Below the pieces are notes generated by a model. The model was not told where the DNA came from. It saw nothing but the letters and a program-made list of their open reading frames with translations, and ran no database searches. The position numbers and the translations under genes are program-made. A stretch of DNA of 47,962 bases from Firmicutes bacterium ADurb.Bin182 (GTDB lineage: Bacteria; Bacillota; Clostridia; Christensenellales; CAG-138): the NCBI GenBank assembly GCA_002070205.1, contig MWCU01000058.1:1-47962 (forward strand), given 5' to 3'. How positions within the stretch are numbered: position 1 is the stretch's first letter; each line of letters begins with the position of its first letter. Below, piece by piece: positions 39,951-47,962 of this stretch.

Positions 39951-40379
39951 TTACAAAAAGTTTTTCAGCTGCTGGATGTTGTTTTCCTCTGTTTTTTGCA
40001 ATCTTTGCATCAAACTGATTATTTCTGCTTGTGCGCCATCGTATTTTCTGATATTCCTGATTGCCTGGATAACACCCATGGTACTGCCGACTATCAGCAT
40101 TTCAGCAATATGTGAGATGGATTTGTCCGTCAGCGTCTGCAAATCTATCATTAAATATGTTCTGATCTTCTCAAACGCATTGATGCCTTTTCCGTCATAC
40201 CCATGCTCGTTAATCAAGGACGCAGCGGCGTCCCTTATCGCGTCATATTCCTCCGATTGATCCCTCAGATGCCTTTTCAACTCGCCGTCCTCGATGATAT
40301 CCGAAATGTGGTTGATAGTTTCTTCGCCCATTTGAGCGTTTTGGTATATGAAATTCAAAAGCTCCGAATTTTTGCTCAT
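39951..40379 (-). CDS. Conserved clostridial four-helix protein (ferritin-like in outline)
   Basis: The 142-residue product is entirely helical: LLNFIYQNAQMGEETINHIS, then EDGELKRHLRDQSEEYDAIR, KGINAFEKIRTYLMIDLQTL, and IAEMLIVGSTMGVIQAIRNI, ending EENNIQQLKNFL. It resembles small Clostridia proteins of unknown function with a four-helix bundle; the glutamates and His of helices 1-2 might bind metal, but this is inference. ATG 40379 follows AAGGGCAGGT; the longer frame upstream to 40529 has no ribosome site. No operon partners. Confidence 0.7.
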   Translation of the reverse strand: MSKNSELLNFIYQNAQMGEETINHISDIIEDGELKRHLRDQSEEYDAIRDAAASLINEHGYDGKGINAFEKIRTYLMIDLQTLTDKSISHIAEMLIVGSTMGVIQAIRNIRKYDGAQAEIISLMQRLQKTEENNIQQLKNFL

Positions 40380-40648
40380 GTTGGATACCTGCCCTTTAAA
40401 AAATAGCATGAGCTTTACGGAAATCAAATATGCGGCGGCGCTTGAGCCGAAATTGTAAACGCATAAGCTTTTTGATATTTCCCTGTGATTTCGCCCGAAA
40501 TAACGGCAATGGGACACGAACTTAAGCAAAACTGTGATATACGATGCCGGGAAAATACATCAATCACGCGTTTGCTCCAACCGGTAATTGCCCGGATCGA
40601 TCAAAAATGGTATTATAACCAATAACTACTTGTATCGGAGATTTTAAA

Positions 40649-41017
40649 GTGAGCGCTGTTTTTACAATATTCCCCATACTTTTTCTTGCTGTATTCGCGC
40701 TGGTTTTGGGCGTATTCATATTCACCGCGGTGAAGGGCATATCCCGCTGGTCGAAGAACAACCGTTCGCCCGTACTCACGGTTGACGCATCCGTCGTGAC
40801 AAAACGCGATGCTTACCGCCGCCATATACACCACGGCGCAGGAACTCAGGGAATGTATCATACATACAGTTCTCAATATTATGTTACGTTTCAGTTTGAA
40901 AGCGGCGACCGGATGGAACTTCAAGTGGATGAAAGCCAATACGGCTTGCTGTGCGAAGGCGATTTCGGCAAGCTGACGTTTCAGGGAACGAGGTTTCTGG
41001 ATTTTCAAAGAATGTAG
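40649..41017 (+). CDS. DUF2500 membrane protein
   Basis: A 122-residue protein with one N-terminal membrane helix (about 5-28) and a soluble beta-rich domain. The domain contains PVLTVDASVVTKRDAYRRHI, YHTYSSQYYVTFQFESGDRM, and FGKLTFQGTRFLDFQR, as in DUF2500. The function of the family is unknown. The start is GTG 40649 with CGGAG eight to ten bases upstream. Confidence 0.85.
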   Translation: MSAVFTIFPILFLAVFALVLGVFIFTAVKGISRWSKNNRSPVLTVDASVVTKRDAYRRHIHHGAGTQGMYHTYSSQYYVTFQFESGDRMELQVDESQYGLLCEGDFGKLTFQGTRFLDFQRM

Positions 41018-41058
41018 AGCTTCGCATGTTAAAATACCCAAAAGGGAGGTAACAAAAA

Positions 41059-41094
41059 ATGCGAATTCGCAAAGGCAAACAGTGCGTACGTTAA
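41059..41094 (+). other. Possible 11-codon ORF with strong ribosome site
   Basis: AAAGGGAGGT is followed after eight bases by an ATG and the peptide MRIRKGKQCVR. The site is as good as those of real genes, but nothing else supports a product. It could also be a relic of a gene start. Confidence 0.25.
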
Positions 41095-41124
41095 AAACGC
41101 TCCGCCCATGGCGGCACCTCCAGT

Positions 41125-42084
41125 TTACAGCATCATGTCCTGATACGCGGCTCCGATTATTCCCGCGTCATTGCCGAGCTTCGCAGCTATTACGGGCGGA
41201 GCTCCTATTATATCGCCGGCCAGCACGCACCTCAGCGTCTTTTCGTTCAAGGGCTTAAGCAAATAGTCCCCTTCGCTGCTTATGCCTCCGCCGATGAGAA
41301 CGATATCCGGCCTGAATATGTTCACAAAGCCCGAAATGCCCGAAGCCACATAATCAATATAACGGTCCACCACCCGCAAGGCGGCCTCGTCACCCATTTT
41401 TGCCGCGTCGAATGCAGTCCGTCCTGTAACTTTGTTCCCCTGCTCTTCGCTCACCCCGTGCATGAGCGAGTCCGGAGCCGACCGCATGGCGTCTTTAGTC
41501 TGGCGGATAAGAGCCGACACCGAAGCGTACGATTCATAGCATCCTTTCCTGCCGCAGGTGCATGCTTCTCCTCCGTAAACGAAAGTGGTATGCCCGAGCT
41601 CCGCGCCCATGCCGTCCGCACCGCAATACAGCTTCCCGTTAATTATCAAGCCGCTGCCTATGCCCGTTCCTAGCGTCAGCATGAGCACGTTGTCATAGCC
41701 TTTCGCGGAGCCAGCTAAAGCCTCTCCAACAACCGCGCAGTTCGCGTCGTTGCCTATAAAAACCGGCACGGGAATGTATTTTTGAAGCTCCTGCCTGAGG
41801 GGCACGTTGCGCCAGTTCGTGTTGTTAAAAAACACGAGCAGGCCCGTATGCGGATTGATATAACTCGGAGAGCCGATCCCGACACAGGGAAAATCCTTTA
41901 TGTCGTATCCGGCAGCTTCCGCCGCCGCCTGCGCTGCAAGCGCCATGTTTTTTACGATCTCGCTGAAAGATTTGGAGTCCGCGTCGGTCGGTATGCTTTG
42001 CTTATATACGATCCGGTATTTTTCATCCACTACGCCTATTTTAATTGAGGTGCCGCCAAGGTCGATGCCCAGCCGGACTTTCAT
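41125..42084 (-). CDS. ROK-family glucokinase
   Basis: Phosphorylates glucose or a related sugar with ATP. The 319 residues show the ATP loop LGIDLGGTSIKIGVVD, GIGSPSYINP, FIGNDANCAVVGEAL with the catalytic Asp, LTLGTGIGSGLIINGKLY, the zinc site HTTFVYGGEACTCGRKGC, and IVLIGGGIS. ATG 42084 follows GGGAG; 22 further in-frame codons upstream have no ribosome site. The gene stands alone behind its own promoter. Confidence 0.93.
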   Translation of the reverse strand: MKVRLGIDLGGTSIKIGVVDEKYRIVYKQSIPTDADSKSFSEIVKNMALAAQAAAEAAGYDIKDFPCVGIGSPSYINPHTGLLVFFNNTNWRNVPLRQELQKYIPVPVFIGNDANCAVVGEALAGSAKGYDNVLMLTLGTGIGSGLIINGKLYCGADGMGAELGHTTFVYGGEACTCGRKGCYESYASVSALIRQTKDAMRSAPDSLMHGVSEEQGNKVTGRTAFDAAKMGDEAALRVVDRYIDYVASGISGFVNIFRPDIVLIGGGISSEGDYLLKPLNEKTLRCVLAGDIIGAPPVIAAKLGNDAGIIGAAYQDMML

Positions 42085-42151
42085 TTTCTCTCCCGCCCTT
42101 CCGAAGTTTATAGAATTGTTTTCTCTTAAATTATCAGAATATTCTTCCAAT

Positions 42152-42180
42152 AGCGTACCCGCGTTTTAAACCTGTGTCAA
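42152..42180 (-). promoter_or_regulatory. Candidate promoter of the ROK glucokinase gene
   Basis: On the minus strand a perfect TTGACA (42180-42175), 17 bases and TACGCT (42157-42152), which is a weak -10 box. It lies about 70 bases before the start codon. Confidence 0.5.
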
Positions 42181-42362
42181 TAATATAAACAGACTGAACA
42201 AAAAGGCCGGCGTCCGTATTCGCCTACCGTACGGTTATAAATTTCGATTGTTTGATTCTTCAAGAGATGTGATAAAACCGCCGCTCCGAGACAAGCAATC
42301 CGCGCATTGAAAAATCCGGCCGCGACAGGCATTAGGACCTGTTAACATCCGCAGCTTGCCAT

Positions 42363-43646
42363 TCAGACGGTTTTTAGCGGCATACGGTTCACCACGAGGC
42401 CCAGCACGTTAGCGTTGATTTTTAAAAATCCGTTCACGCTTTCGCTTAAAGCCCTTCCGGTACATTTGCGACGGTCCGTAACGATAACAACGTTTTTTAC
42501 TACCGAAGATATTATTAGCGAGTCGGCGAAAGGAAGCGAGGCCGGGCAGTCGATTATTATAAGGTCATACGCGCTTTCAAGCGCATCGATATTCGACCTC
42601 AGGAATTCAAGCCCCGAATCGGTGCGGTTTCTCGAGAGCATTATATGGGTGATCACATCGATTCCGAGGCTCTCGACATGCTTGACGGTAACCCCGTTCA
42701 CATGGCGGTAGCTTCTCAGTTTTTCCGCTTTGCTCAGCTTTTCCGACCTTGATATTTTAAAGAGGGCGGGACTTTTAAAGTTGCAGTCGATGAGCAAAAC
42801 TTTTTTATTAATCCCCGAAGCCGACGACGCCACCTTAACCGCCGCCGTCGTCTTCCCTTCCGCAGGCAAAGGGCTCGTTATCATCAGCTTTTTGTCGCCG
42901 GATTTATCCAAAAGGTATAACAGATTGGTCCGTATCATTTTTACCGGTTCTTCCGCTTTGCTGTTGTGAGAAGCAGCGGAACACAGGGCATGAAAACCGC
43001 CCTTTTCTGCTGACGGCAGGCAGCCAAGCAAAAACAGCCCCGTTTTTTCGCAAAACTTTGAAATCATGCCGGCAGTCTGCGCGCCTGTGTTTAAAAATAC
43101 AGCGATGACGGCGCCGGACATAAATCCTCCCGCCGCCGCAAGAAGAACGCTTAAGCCTGCGGACCGGTTGACCGGCACCGTAGCCGGTTCCGGCGCGTCT
43201 ATAGTGTATAACCCGACGTTCAGAATAAACTTTTCAGCTTGCTCCCTGAGGCTTTGAATGAACGCTTCGGCTATGAGTTTTGATTGCTTTGCGCTGTGAG
43301 AATCGACGGATAAATCGATAACGCCGGTATCATAATCAATATCCACGTCAATGCTGTTCTGCAGTTCTTTTTCTGCCAGCGAAAGATTTGACTTTTCGAC
43401 AGCTCCCTCTATAACAGAATTGCTGAGTACGAGCTCGCTGAACGCTTTTATCGAATTCGGGTCAAGGAGTGCCGCGCTCTCAACCTCCCCGTATTTTTCA
43501 CCGCTGCCGACTATCAGGGTCGCGCGGGAGCGGAATACGGGTTTTGCCAGATAAATGCCGGCGAGCCATGCCGCCAGAGCGGCAACGGCAGTGCACAGCG
43601 CGATTAACGCAAAATACCGCTTTAAAACATTTGAATCCAATTCCAT
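42363..43646 (-). CDS. Orphan Wzz/BY-kinase fusion protein
   Basis: A 427-residue protein in which the adaptor and kinase that are separate genes at 7,540-8,972 are fused. Wzz part: membrane helices at about 11-33 and 168-188 and an extracellular domain. Kinase part: Walker A SPLPAEGKTTAAVK (about 260), A' KKVLLIDCNFKSP, Walker B LIIIDCPAS. It has no tyrosine cluster at the C terminus, ending NRMPLKTV, and the A' block is divergent (NFKSP instead of xRRP). It may not autophosphorylate in the usual way. No polysaccharide genes are nearby. Its own promoter lies at 43,703-43,731. Possible roles are control of another polymer or a MinD-like spatial function. Confidence 0.82.
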   Translation of the reverse strand: MELDSNVLKRYFALIALCTAVAALAAWLAGIYLAKPVFRSRATLIVGSGEKYGEVESAALLDPNSIKAFSELVLSNSVIEGAVEKSNLSLAEKELQNSIDVDIDYDTGVIDLSVDSHSAKQSKLIAEAFIQSLREQAEKFILNVGLYTIDAPEPATVPVNRSAGLSVLLAAAGGFMSGAVIAVFLNTGAQTAGMISKFCEKTGLFLLGCLPSAEKGGFHALCSAASHNSKAEEPVKMIRTNLLYLLDKSGDKKLMITSPLPAEGKTTAAVKVASSASGINKKVLLIDCNFKSPALFKISRSEKLSKAEKLRSYRHVNGVTVKHVESLGIDVITHIMLSRNRTDSGLEFLRSNIDALESAYDLIIIDCPASLPFADSLIISSVVKNVVIVTDRRKCTGRALSESVNGFLKINANVLGLVVNRMPLKTV

Positions 43647-43702
43647 CGTTTTCGGCTCCGGCTGTAATTTGAGCGAAAAATCTCATATTGACCGTTATTT
43701 CA

Positions 43703-43731
43703 AGTATATATATACCTCATTACGATGACAA
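43703..43731 (-). promoter_or_regulatory. Promoter of the Wzz/BY-kinase fusion gene
   Basis: On the minus strand TTGTCA (43731-43726), 17 bases, TATACT (43708-43703). The rest of the 334-base gap to the cyclase gene holds a terminator at its far end and nothing else I can support. Confidence 0.65.
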
Positions 43732-43891
43732 CAAATAGCGTTTTACACGGTATCCCAAGTTCCGGCATATAATTCTATGTATTTTTGTGTTTCGGCAAAA
43801 AGCATGATGAACGGATCATTTTTTTAACCGCATGAAAATTATGCAAATCTATTATCACGGGGCCCGTACGACGCAAATTTCCAAAGGCCGT

Positions 43892-43934
43892 AAAAAACAA
43901 GCTGACGGTCAGCATTTGCTTTCGTCAGCCTGTT
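43892..43934 (-). terminator. Terminator of the oxamate/ureide operon
   Basis: On the minus strand AACAGGCTGACG and CGTCAGCTTGTT form a 12-bp stem with one G-U pair and a 15-base loop, followed by a T-run. It lies about 45 bases behind the cyclase stop. Confidence 0.8.
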
Positions 43935-43980
43935 TGATATAGACAGCGGGTATCAAAGCTTATTTACCCGCCCCCAAGCG

Positions 43981-44781
43981 TCAGACGTCCTCAAATCCGT
44001 CAAAAGCTACGATCCTGCATATGCAGCTTTCACCGTTCACCAGCTTCCAGGGGAAGCAGCCTATCACGACGCGTTTATTTGAGAGCTTATCGATTTCTCC
44101 GCCCACGCACTCCGCGTGTATAGCCTCATAGGGCTTGCAGAAAAGCTCGATGTGCATCGCCTGATAATGCTCCGGCCAGGGGTAGATCTCGTTAAGGGAT
44201 TTTCCGTATCTTTCCCTGAACAGCCTGTCGCATTTCTCGGCTTCCATGGGTTCCCAGTCGCGTATCTTGGTATTCATGGGGTGATCCGCGCTTCCGCAGT
44301 CCACGCCTATCCAGCGTATCTCCTTCTCGCGCACCCAATCTATAAAGTCAAGCGACGGACCTGGGTGGCGCAGCATGTAGCGGCGCTCGTCCGCTGTCGG
44401 AGAATCCCATCCGTAGATGTGGTAGCCAGTATTGATTATGAGGATATCGCCTTTTTTGACTTTAACTCGTTTTTCGATATCATCGGGGGTATAGATACCG
44501 AAGTCTTCCATCTGATCCGACAAATCGACGACAACTCCGGGCGCGCAGAGCTTGGTGAGCTCGAGTGACGCGATGTCCCTGCCCGCGGTATCAAAATGCA
44601 GCGGGCCGTCAAGGTGAGTGCCGACATGGTTTGAGTGTGTCAGAAGCTGACCGTTCGCACCGTTGGGAGCAAGGCGCTTGAAAAACTTCATCTGCAGCGG
44701 CTCATAAGTCGGCCACGGCGGGGTGTTGATACCTATGGGTATGGACAATTCATACATTTTTACGTCTGACCACTTCGTCAT
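43981..44781 (-). CDS. Cyclase-family (kynurenine-formamidase-like) metal hydrolase
   Basis: The 266-residue product carries the family's metal site HVGTHLDGPLHF (about 52-63), followed by the VVDLSDQ strand, DILIINTGYH, WIGVDCGSADHP, and the late HIELFCKPYEAIHAECVGGE. Members open N-formyl or cyclic amide bonds (kynurenine formamidase, isatin hydrolase, polyketide cyclase-like). It is the last gene of the FdrA/DUF1116 operon, where such a hydrolase could produce or use a carbamoyl compound. ATG 44781 has AGGAGG upstream. Confidence 0.88.
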   Translation of the reverse strand: MTKWSDVKMYELSIPIGINTPPWPTYEPLQMKFFKRLAPNGANGQLLTHSNHVGTHLDGPLHFDTAGRDIASLELTKLCAPGVVVDLSDQMEDFGIYTPDDIEKRVKVKKGDILIINTGYHIYGWDSPTADERRYMLRHPGPSLDFIDWVREKEIRWIGVDCGSADHPMNTKIRDWEPMEAEKCDRLFRERYGKSLNEIYPWPEHYQAMHIELFCKPYEAIHAECVGGEIDKLSNKRVVIGCFPWKLVNGESCICRIVAFDGFEDV

Positions 44782-44860
44782 TGCATAACCCTCCTGATTT
44801 TTTTATTTTTTATCCTTAGAACCGGATCTTCGGTCCCGATATACTTTTATATGTTTTAGT

Positions 44861-46285
44861 TCATGCCCATCTGTTCGAGCACTCATAAAGTGCCTGCAGG
44901 AAACAATTAAGAGGCGGGCGGACAATGCCTGCGCCGACCTGGCCCACTCCGTAATCCTTGTGAGCGATGCCGGTATTGATTATGGGACGGATACCCGTTT
45001 CGACGACCCTTAGAATGTCCACGGCCGTCGCGCTCCCCCTGAAATTCAGCGCGGGTATCTTATATGCGTTTCCCTCACCCACTGTGATTTCGTACATCTC
45101 TGTCGAATAGCGGATCGCGTCCTGCACTTTTCCGCCTACGAACTGAACGATTGCGGGAGACGCCGCCATACAGAAGCCGCCTATGCCGGCGGTTTCCGTT
45201 ATGCAGCTGTCGCCGAGATCGGGGTTTGCGTCCTTGTCGGAATAACCCGGGAAATACAGTCCGTCCACGATTTCAGCGGGAGCAGTAAACCACTTATCGG
45301 GACCGAGTCCGGCAACGCGAATGCCGAAATCCGTACCGTTTCTTGACATGGTCGCGAGCACGGTTGAATATGGGATATCGAACACGGGGTCCATAGTGCA
45401 TTTTGCGGCGGGCATTGACAGATTGAGAAAAGTGTGATCGTTGCCGTTTATGAACTCAAGCGCCGCTATTTTATCTTCATCGGAGCGGCTGCACTTCATA
45501 ACTGCCGGGAATATCTCCCTTATAAAAAGGGACGTAGCGGCTTTATTGCGGTTATGTACCTCGTCACCCATCTGAAGAGCCTGAGCGATCATGACCTTAA
45601 GGTCTATTTCACCTTTTATTTGCATCGCCTCTTTGAGCACGGGATAAAGAACGTTCTTCATCCATCTTAAGCGGGAATATACTCCTTCATCGCATGCCCC
45701 GAAACGCAGCACCTTGCCGAGGCCTTCGTTCAGCGTGCAGAACGCGTCGTTGCCGAACGTTTTGTTTACGATATGCCACACAGGCATGGAATAAGTGACG
45801 ACGCCCGCCATGGGCCCCACCGTATTATGGTGATGGCAGGGATCGAACGTGATTTTCCCGCTTGCCGCAAGCTCTTCGGCTTCGGCAATGTCTTTTGCTA
45901 AGCCCTCGTATACAAGGCCGCCCATTACCGCTCCCCTGACGGGACCGCACATGCGCTCCCACGTCACGGGCGGACCCGCGTGCAGCACGGTGGTTTTTGT
46001 CATGCCGGGTATTGCCTCGCCCGCGGTGGACAGCCCGATCAAAACGGGTTTCGCGGCAAGTATCCTTTTCAGCGCTTCCTTATTGGCGGCGTCGATTTTT
46101 TTCGCGATCGAGGGCTCTCTGAGCTTTCGAAGCATTTCGGCAGCCGCCTTGTTGCCGCCCGCCGCAGGCTTCCAGTCCACATGCACGGCGCTTTGGTTCT
46201 GCCGGGACAGGTCACGGTAAAAAGACTCTATCCCGAAATTGACTATTGCAAGCTTCTTGCCGAACAGTTCGTTCACTTTGCTCAT
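44861..46285 (-). CDS. DUF1116 protein (AllG/YlbE/YahG type)
   Basis: The 474-residue product matches the DUF1116 family: SKVNELFGKKLAIVNFGIES, later VHVDWKPAAGG, PVLIGLSTAGEAIPGMTKTT, a HHHNTVGPMAGVVTYSMPVW block and a C-terminal GIAHKDYGVGQVGAGIVRPP. In E. coli the paralogue YlbE (AllG), together with FdrA (AllF) and YlbF (AllH), is needed for oxamate carbamoyltransferase, which releases carbamoyl phosphate from oxalurate in allantoin breakdown. The same three genes are consecutive here. ATG 46285 follows AGGAGG. Confidence 0.92.
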   Translation of the reverse strand: MSKVNELFGKKLAIVNFGIESFYRDLSRQNQSAVHVDWKPAAGGNKAAAEMLRKLREPSIAKKIDAANKEALKRILAAKPVLIGLSTAGEAIPGMTKTTVLHAGPPVTWERMCGPVRGAVMGGLVYEGLAKDIAEAEELAASGKITFDPCHHHNTVGPMAGVVTYSMPVWHIVNKTFGNDAFCTLNEGLGKVLRFGACDEGVYSRLRWMKNVLYPVLKEAMQIKGEIDLKVMIAQALQMGDEVHNRNKAATSLFIREIFPAVMKCSRSDEDKIAALEFINGNDHTFLNLSMPAAKCTMDPVFDIPYSTVLATMSRNGTDFGIRVAGLGPDKWFTAPAEIVDGLYFPGYSDKDANPDLGDSCITETAGIGGFCMAASPAIVQFVGGKVQDAIRYSTEMYEITVGEGNAYKIPALNFRGSATAVDILRVVETGIRPIINTGIAHKDYGVGQVGAGIVRPPLNCFLQALYECSNRWA

Positions 46286-46296
46286 CTGTGTCCTCC

Positions 46297-47862
46297 TTAT
46301 TTTAAATTATCCAGTATCAGCTTGACAAAGCGCGCAGCCTGCGCATTCGAAGGCAGTACGACGGCGCCGGCATTCGCAAGCTGAAGCCTGGAAGCGGACA
46401 GACACTGAGGATCGTCTTCCGTACCGCACACCGATGCAACAACGCTGAGATACCGTCCCGCCTTGGCTGCATTTGTTTTGGCGGCGCGGATCGCGTTGCT
46501 GAGTTCTTCCGCTGGATTCTCGTGAGATCCGTAGCCTATCACGCAATCAGCCATGATCACCGCAACTGTGGGATCGTTCCCCTCCAAAATGACGCGTTCC
46601 GCCCGAAGCGACGGGTCGATCATGGGGTGCGGCCTGCCGACGGTGAATTCATCGTCGCCGAAGTCCAAAAATGTGTGGCATACGCCTTTACAGCTTTTTG
46701 CGTTTTCGATCTTATCTTCTATTTTAAGCGGGATATTGGAATATATATGCTTTAAATCGCCTATCAAAAGCTTCATGGCCTCGTCGCAAAGCGTGCCGCC
46801 AGTAAAGAGGCCCCGCACGTATCTTTGTCCCCCTGCCATGCCGAAAGCTTCTTCCTTCGCGAGCGCCTGCGCTTTTTCGAGTCCCATCGTAAAGCCAAGG
46901 AAATCGTCGGGCTTTGAGCCCTTTGAAAGCGCGACCGCCTTGTAAGCGGCGTCCTCGAGCGAGACTGCAGCATGCAGTCCGAACGACTTTATGATCCCCG
47001 GATCGCCTCCGATAAAGCAAACGACGACGGGTTTGCCCGCGCTGCCTGCCCGCATGAGTATTTTTGCCGCGACCTCCTCCGAAGGGGGCTTGCTTACTAG
47101 GACTATGACTTTTGTTTTCGGGTCGGCGGCCAGCGCGTCCAAACCCGTTTTCATCATGACTCCGCCTATCTCCGGTTTGAGATCTCGCCCTCCCGTGCCG
47201 ATAAGCTGCGAAATGCCCGCGCCCAACCGGTCGATAACGCAGGAGACCTCCTGCGCGCCGGTTCCGGAAGCGCACACCATGCCGATATCACCGCTCTTAA
47301 CGACATTTGCGAACGCAAGCGGAACGTTGTTTATGATAGCGGTCCCGCAGTCCGGCCCCATCATGAGAAGGCCCCGTTCAGCGGCGAATTCCTTCAGCGC
47401 CTTCTCCTCAGAGACAGACACGTTGTCCGAAAAAAGCATCACGTTGATATCCTTTTCCAGACAGCTTTGCGCCACCTCCGCAGCGAATTTACCCGGTACG
47501 GATATGACCGCCATGTTGATGTCCGGTTCGATTTTCAGCGCTCCGTCCAGAGTGGAAGGATAATAGGCCGCGCAGCGGCTCTCTTCCTTTCTCGAAAGCA
47601 ATTCTTCGACTCTCGCGGCCGCCGATTTGAATACATCCTCATCCTTGCATTTTACCGCTACGAAGAAGTCGTTTGCCGTAACATCCTCAAAACCCGGCGT
47701 CTCAAGGCCGATATTTCGGGCTATCTCGCGGTTCAGCTCGGTCCCCATGCCTACAAGCGCTTCCTCGACGCCTTCCAGTTTTTTAATGTCCTTGGATATA
47801 AGCATCAGGGTAACGGAATCGTAATACGCGTTCTTCCTTACTTCAAGCTTGATCAATTTCAT
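46297..47862 (-). CDS. FdrA family protein (AllF type)
   Basis: A 521-residue protein of the acyl-CoA synthetase-alpha-like FdrA family. An N-terminal ~110 residues unique to FdrA (RKNAYYDSVTLMLISKDIKK and LSRKEESRCAAYYPSTLDGA) are followed by two CoA-binding-like Rossmann folds, with MAVISVPGKFAAEVAQ, LLMMGPDCGTAIIN and GMVCASGTGAQEVSCVIDRL. The C-terminal half contains RYVRGLFTGGTLCDEAMKL and DCVIGYGSHENPAEEL. FdrA is a component of the oxamate carbamoyltransferase system in enterobacteria. It overlaps the DUF2877 gene by 20 bases and lies 11 bases before DUF1116. Confidence 0.93.
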   Translation of the reverse strand: MKLIKLEVRKNAYYDSVTLMLISKDIKKLEGVEEALVGMGTELNREIARNIGLETPGFEDVTANDFFVAVKCKDEDVFKSAAARVEELLSRKEESRCAAYYPSTLDGALKIEPDINMAVISVPGKFAAEVAQSCLEKDINVMLFSDNVSVSEEKALKEFAAERGLLMMGPDCGTAIINNVPLAFANVVKSGDIGMVCASGTGAQEVSCVIDRLGAGISQLIGTGGRDLKPEIGGVMMKTGLDALAADPKTKVIVLVSKPPSEEVAAKILMRAGSAGKPVVVCFIGGDPGIIKSFGLHAAVSLEDAAYKAVALSKGSKPDDFLGFTMGLEKAQALAKEEAFGMAGGQRYVRGLFTGGTLCDEAMKLLIGDLKHIYSNIPLKIEDKIENAKSCKGVCHTFLDFGDDEFTVGRPHPMIDPSLRAERVILEGNDPTVAVIMADCVIGYGSHENPAEELSNAIRAAKTNAAKAGRYLSVVASVCGTEDDPQCLSASRLQLANAGAVVLPSNAQAARFVKLILDNLK

Positions 47863-47962
47863 TCCTCCACTGTGATGCGGCGTCGGTCGCTCCTAAGCAG
47901 ATGCCTGCCAACAGATCTAGCCCCGAGCTGCCGCCTAATTTTGCGACCTCTGATATGAGATC
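47843..47962 (-). CDS. DUF2877 (AllH-like) protein, C-terminal fragment
   Basis: The last 39 codons of a gene that begins beyond the right end of the window. The peptide DLISEVAKLGGSSGLDLLAG, ending ATDAASQWRNEIDQA, resembles the end of DUF2877 proteins ('G.SSG.D.LAG'). The stop (47845-47843) lies inside fdrA, a 20-base overlap. DUF2877 (YlbF/AllH) is the third component of the fdrA-ylbE-ylbF set, so the order DUF2877-fdrA-DUF1116 supports both assignments. Confidence 0.75.
   Translation of the reverse strand, partial: DLISEVAKLGGSSGLDLLAGICLGATDAASQWRNEIDQA

Noticed and set aside
1..47962. CRISPR array expected from the cas8e fragment
   Set aside because: I found no regularly spaced direct repeat of 25-40 bases in the window; the 50-bp duplication and the 240-bp tRNA-derived units do not have repeat-spacer structure.

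Overview
The window looks like chromosomal DNA of a spore-former-type member of the Clostridia (Firmicutes). The evidence is a T-box in front of valS, a HrcA/CIRCE operator on an hsp20 gene, a GlpP antiterminator, strong AGGAGG-type ribosome sites, Gram-positive capsule genes (BY-kinase, PHP phosphatase, LCP), and SpoIID/LytB, DUF421, DUF4363 and DUF1836 proteins. The species cannot be named from the sequence.

Bases 1-15,700 are an accessory, rearranged zone. The left end holds the start of an AbiEi-like antitoxin gene. It is followed by broken exopolysaccharide genes (a sugar transferase cut by an IS200/IS605 remnant, a glycosyltransferase tail, an internally deleted Wzx flippase). Next comes a chimeric ORF in which the first ~100 codons of a type I-E cas8e (cse1) gene are joined in frame to an IS3-family transposase. 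Intact glmM and a pRiA4b ORF-3-like gene follow. From 6.0 to 13.3 kb a consensus promoter drives a polysaccharide operon: a catalytically degenerate S11 carboxypeptidase homologue, a Wzz-like adaptor, a BY-kinase, a PHP phosphatase, an LCP protein, a CapD/EpsC-type dehydratase and a LoaP-like NusG paralogue. No biosynthetic genes follow LoaP; only a VanZ-like gene and a decayed IS256-family transposase come next. The zone ends in an array of tRNA-Asn 3'-half fragments with terminators (15.1-15.7 kb), which looks like an old integration boundary.

Bases 15,700-25,200 hold a two-gene operon encoding a dockerin-tailed SpoIID/LytB protein and a membrane-anchored cohesin protein, an ABC exporter, the CIRCE-controlled hsp20 and the glycerol-3-phosphate system. 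In that system glpP has a promoter that places the start site at its ATG, and a promoter plus attenuator precedes a three-gene GlpA-like/FAD/DUF1667 operon.

Bases 25,200-43,700 hold an APC permease with a cysteine hydrolase, DUF421-DUF4363, folC-valS with its T-box, a TetR/MMPL/YhgE export module with a palindromic operator candidate, a divergent DUF1836/SGNH-hydrolase pair with a shared direct repeat, a four-helix protein, DUF2500, a ROK glucokinase and an orphan Wzz/BY-kinase fusion.

The right end (43,980-47,962) is a tight operon of DUF2877 (partial), FdrA, DUF1116 and a cyclase-family protein. This matches the allFGH-type oxamate carbamoyltransferase genes and suggests ureide or amide catabolism.
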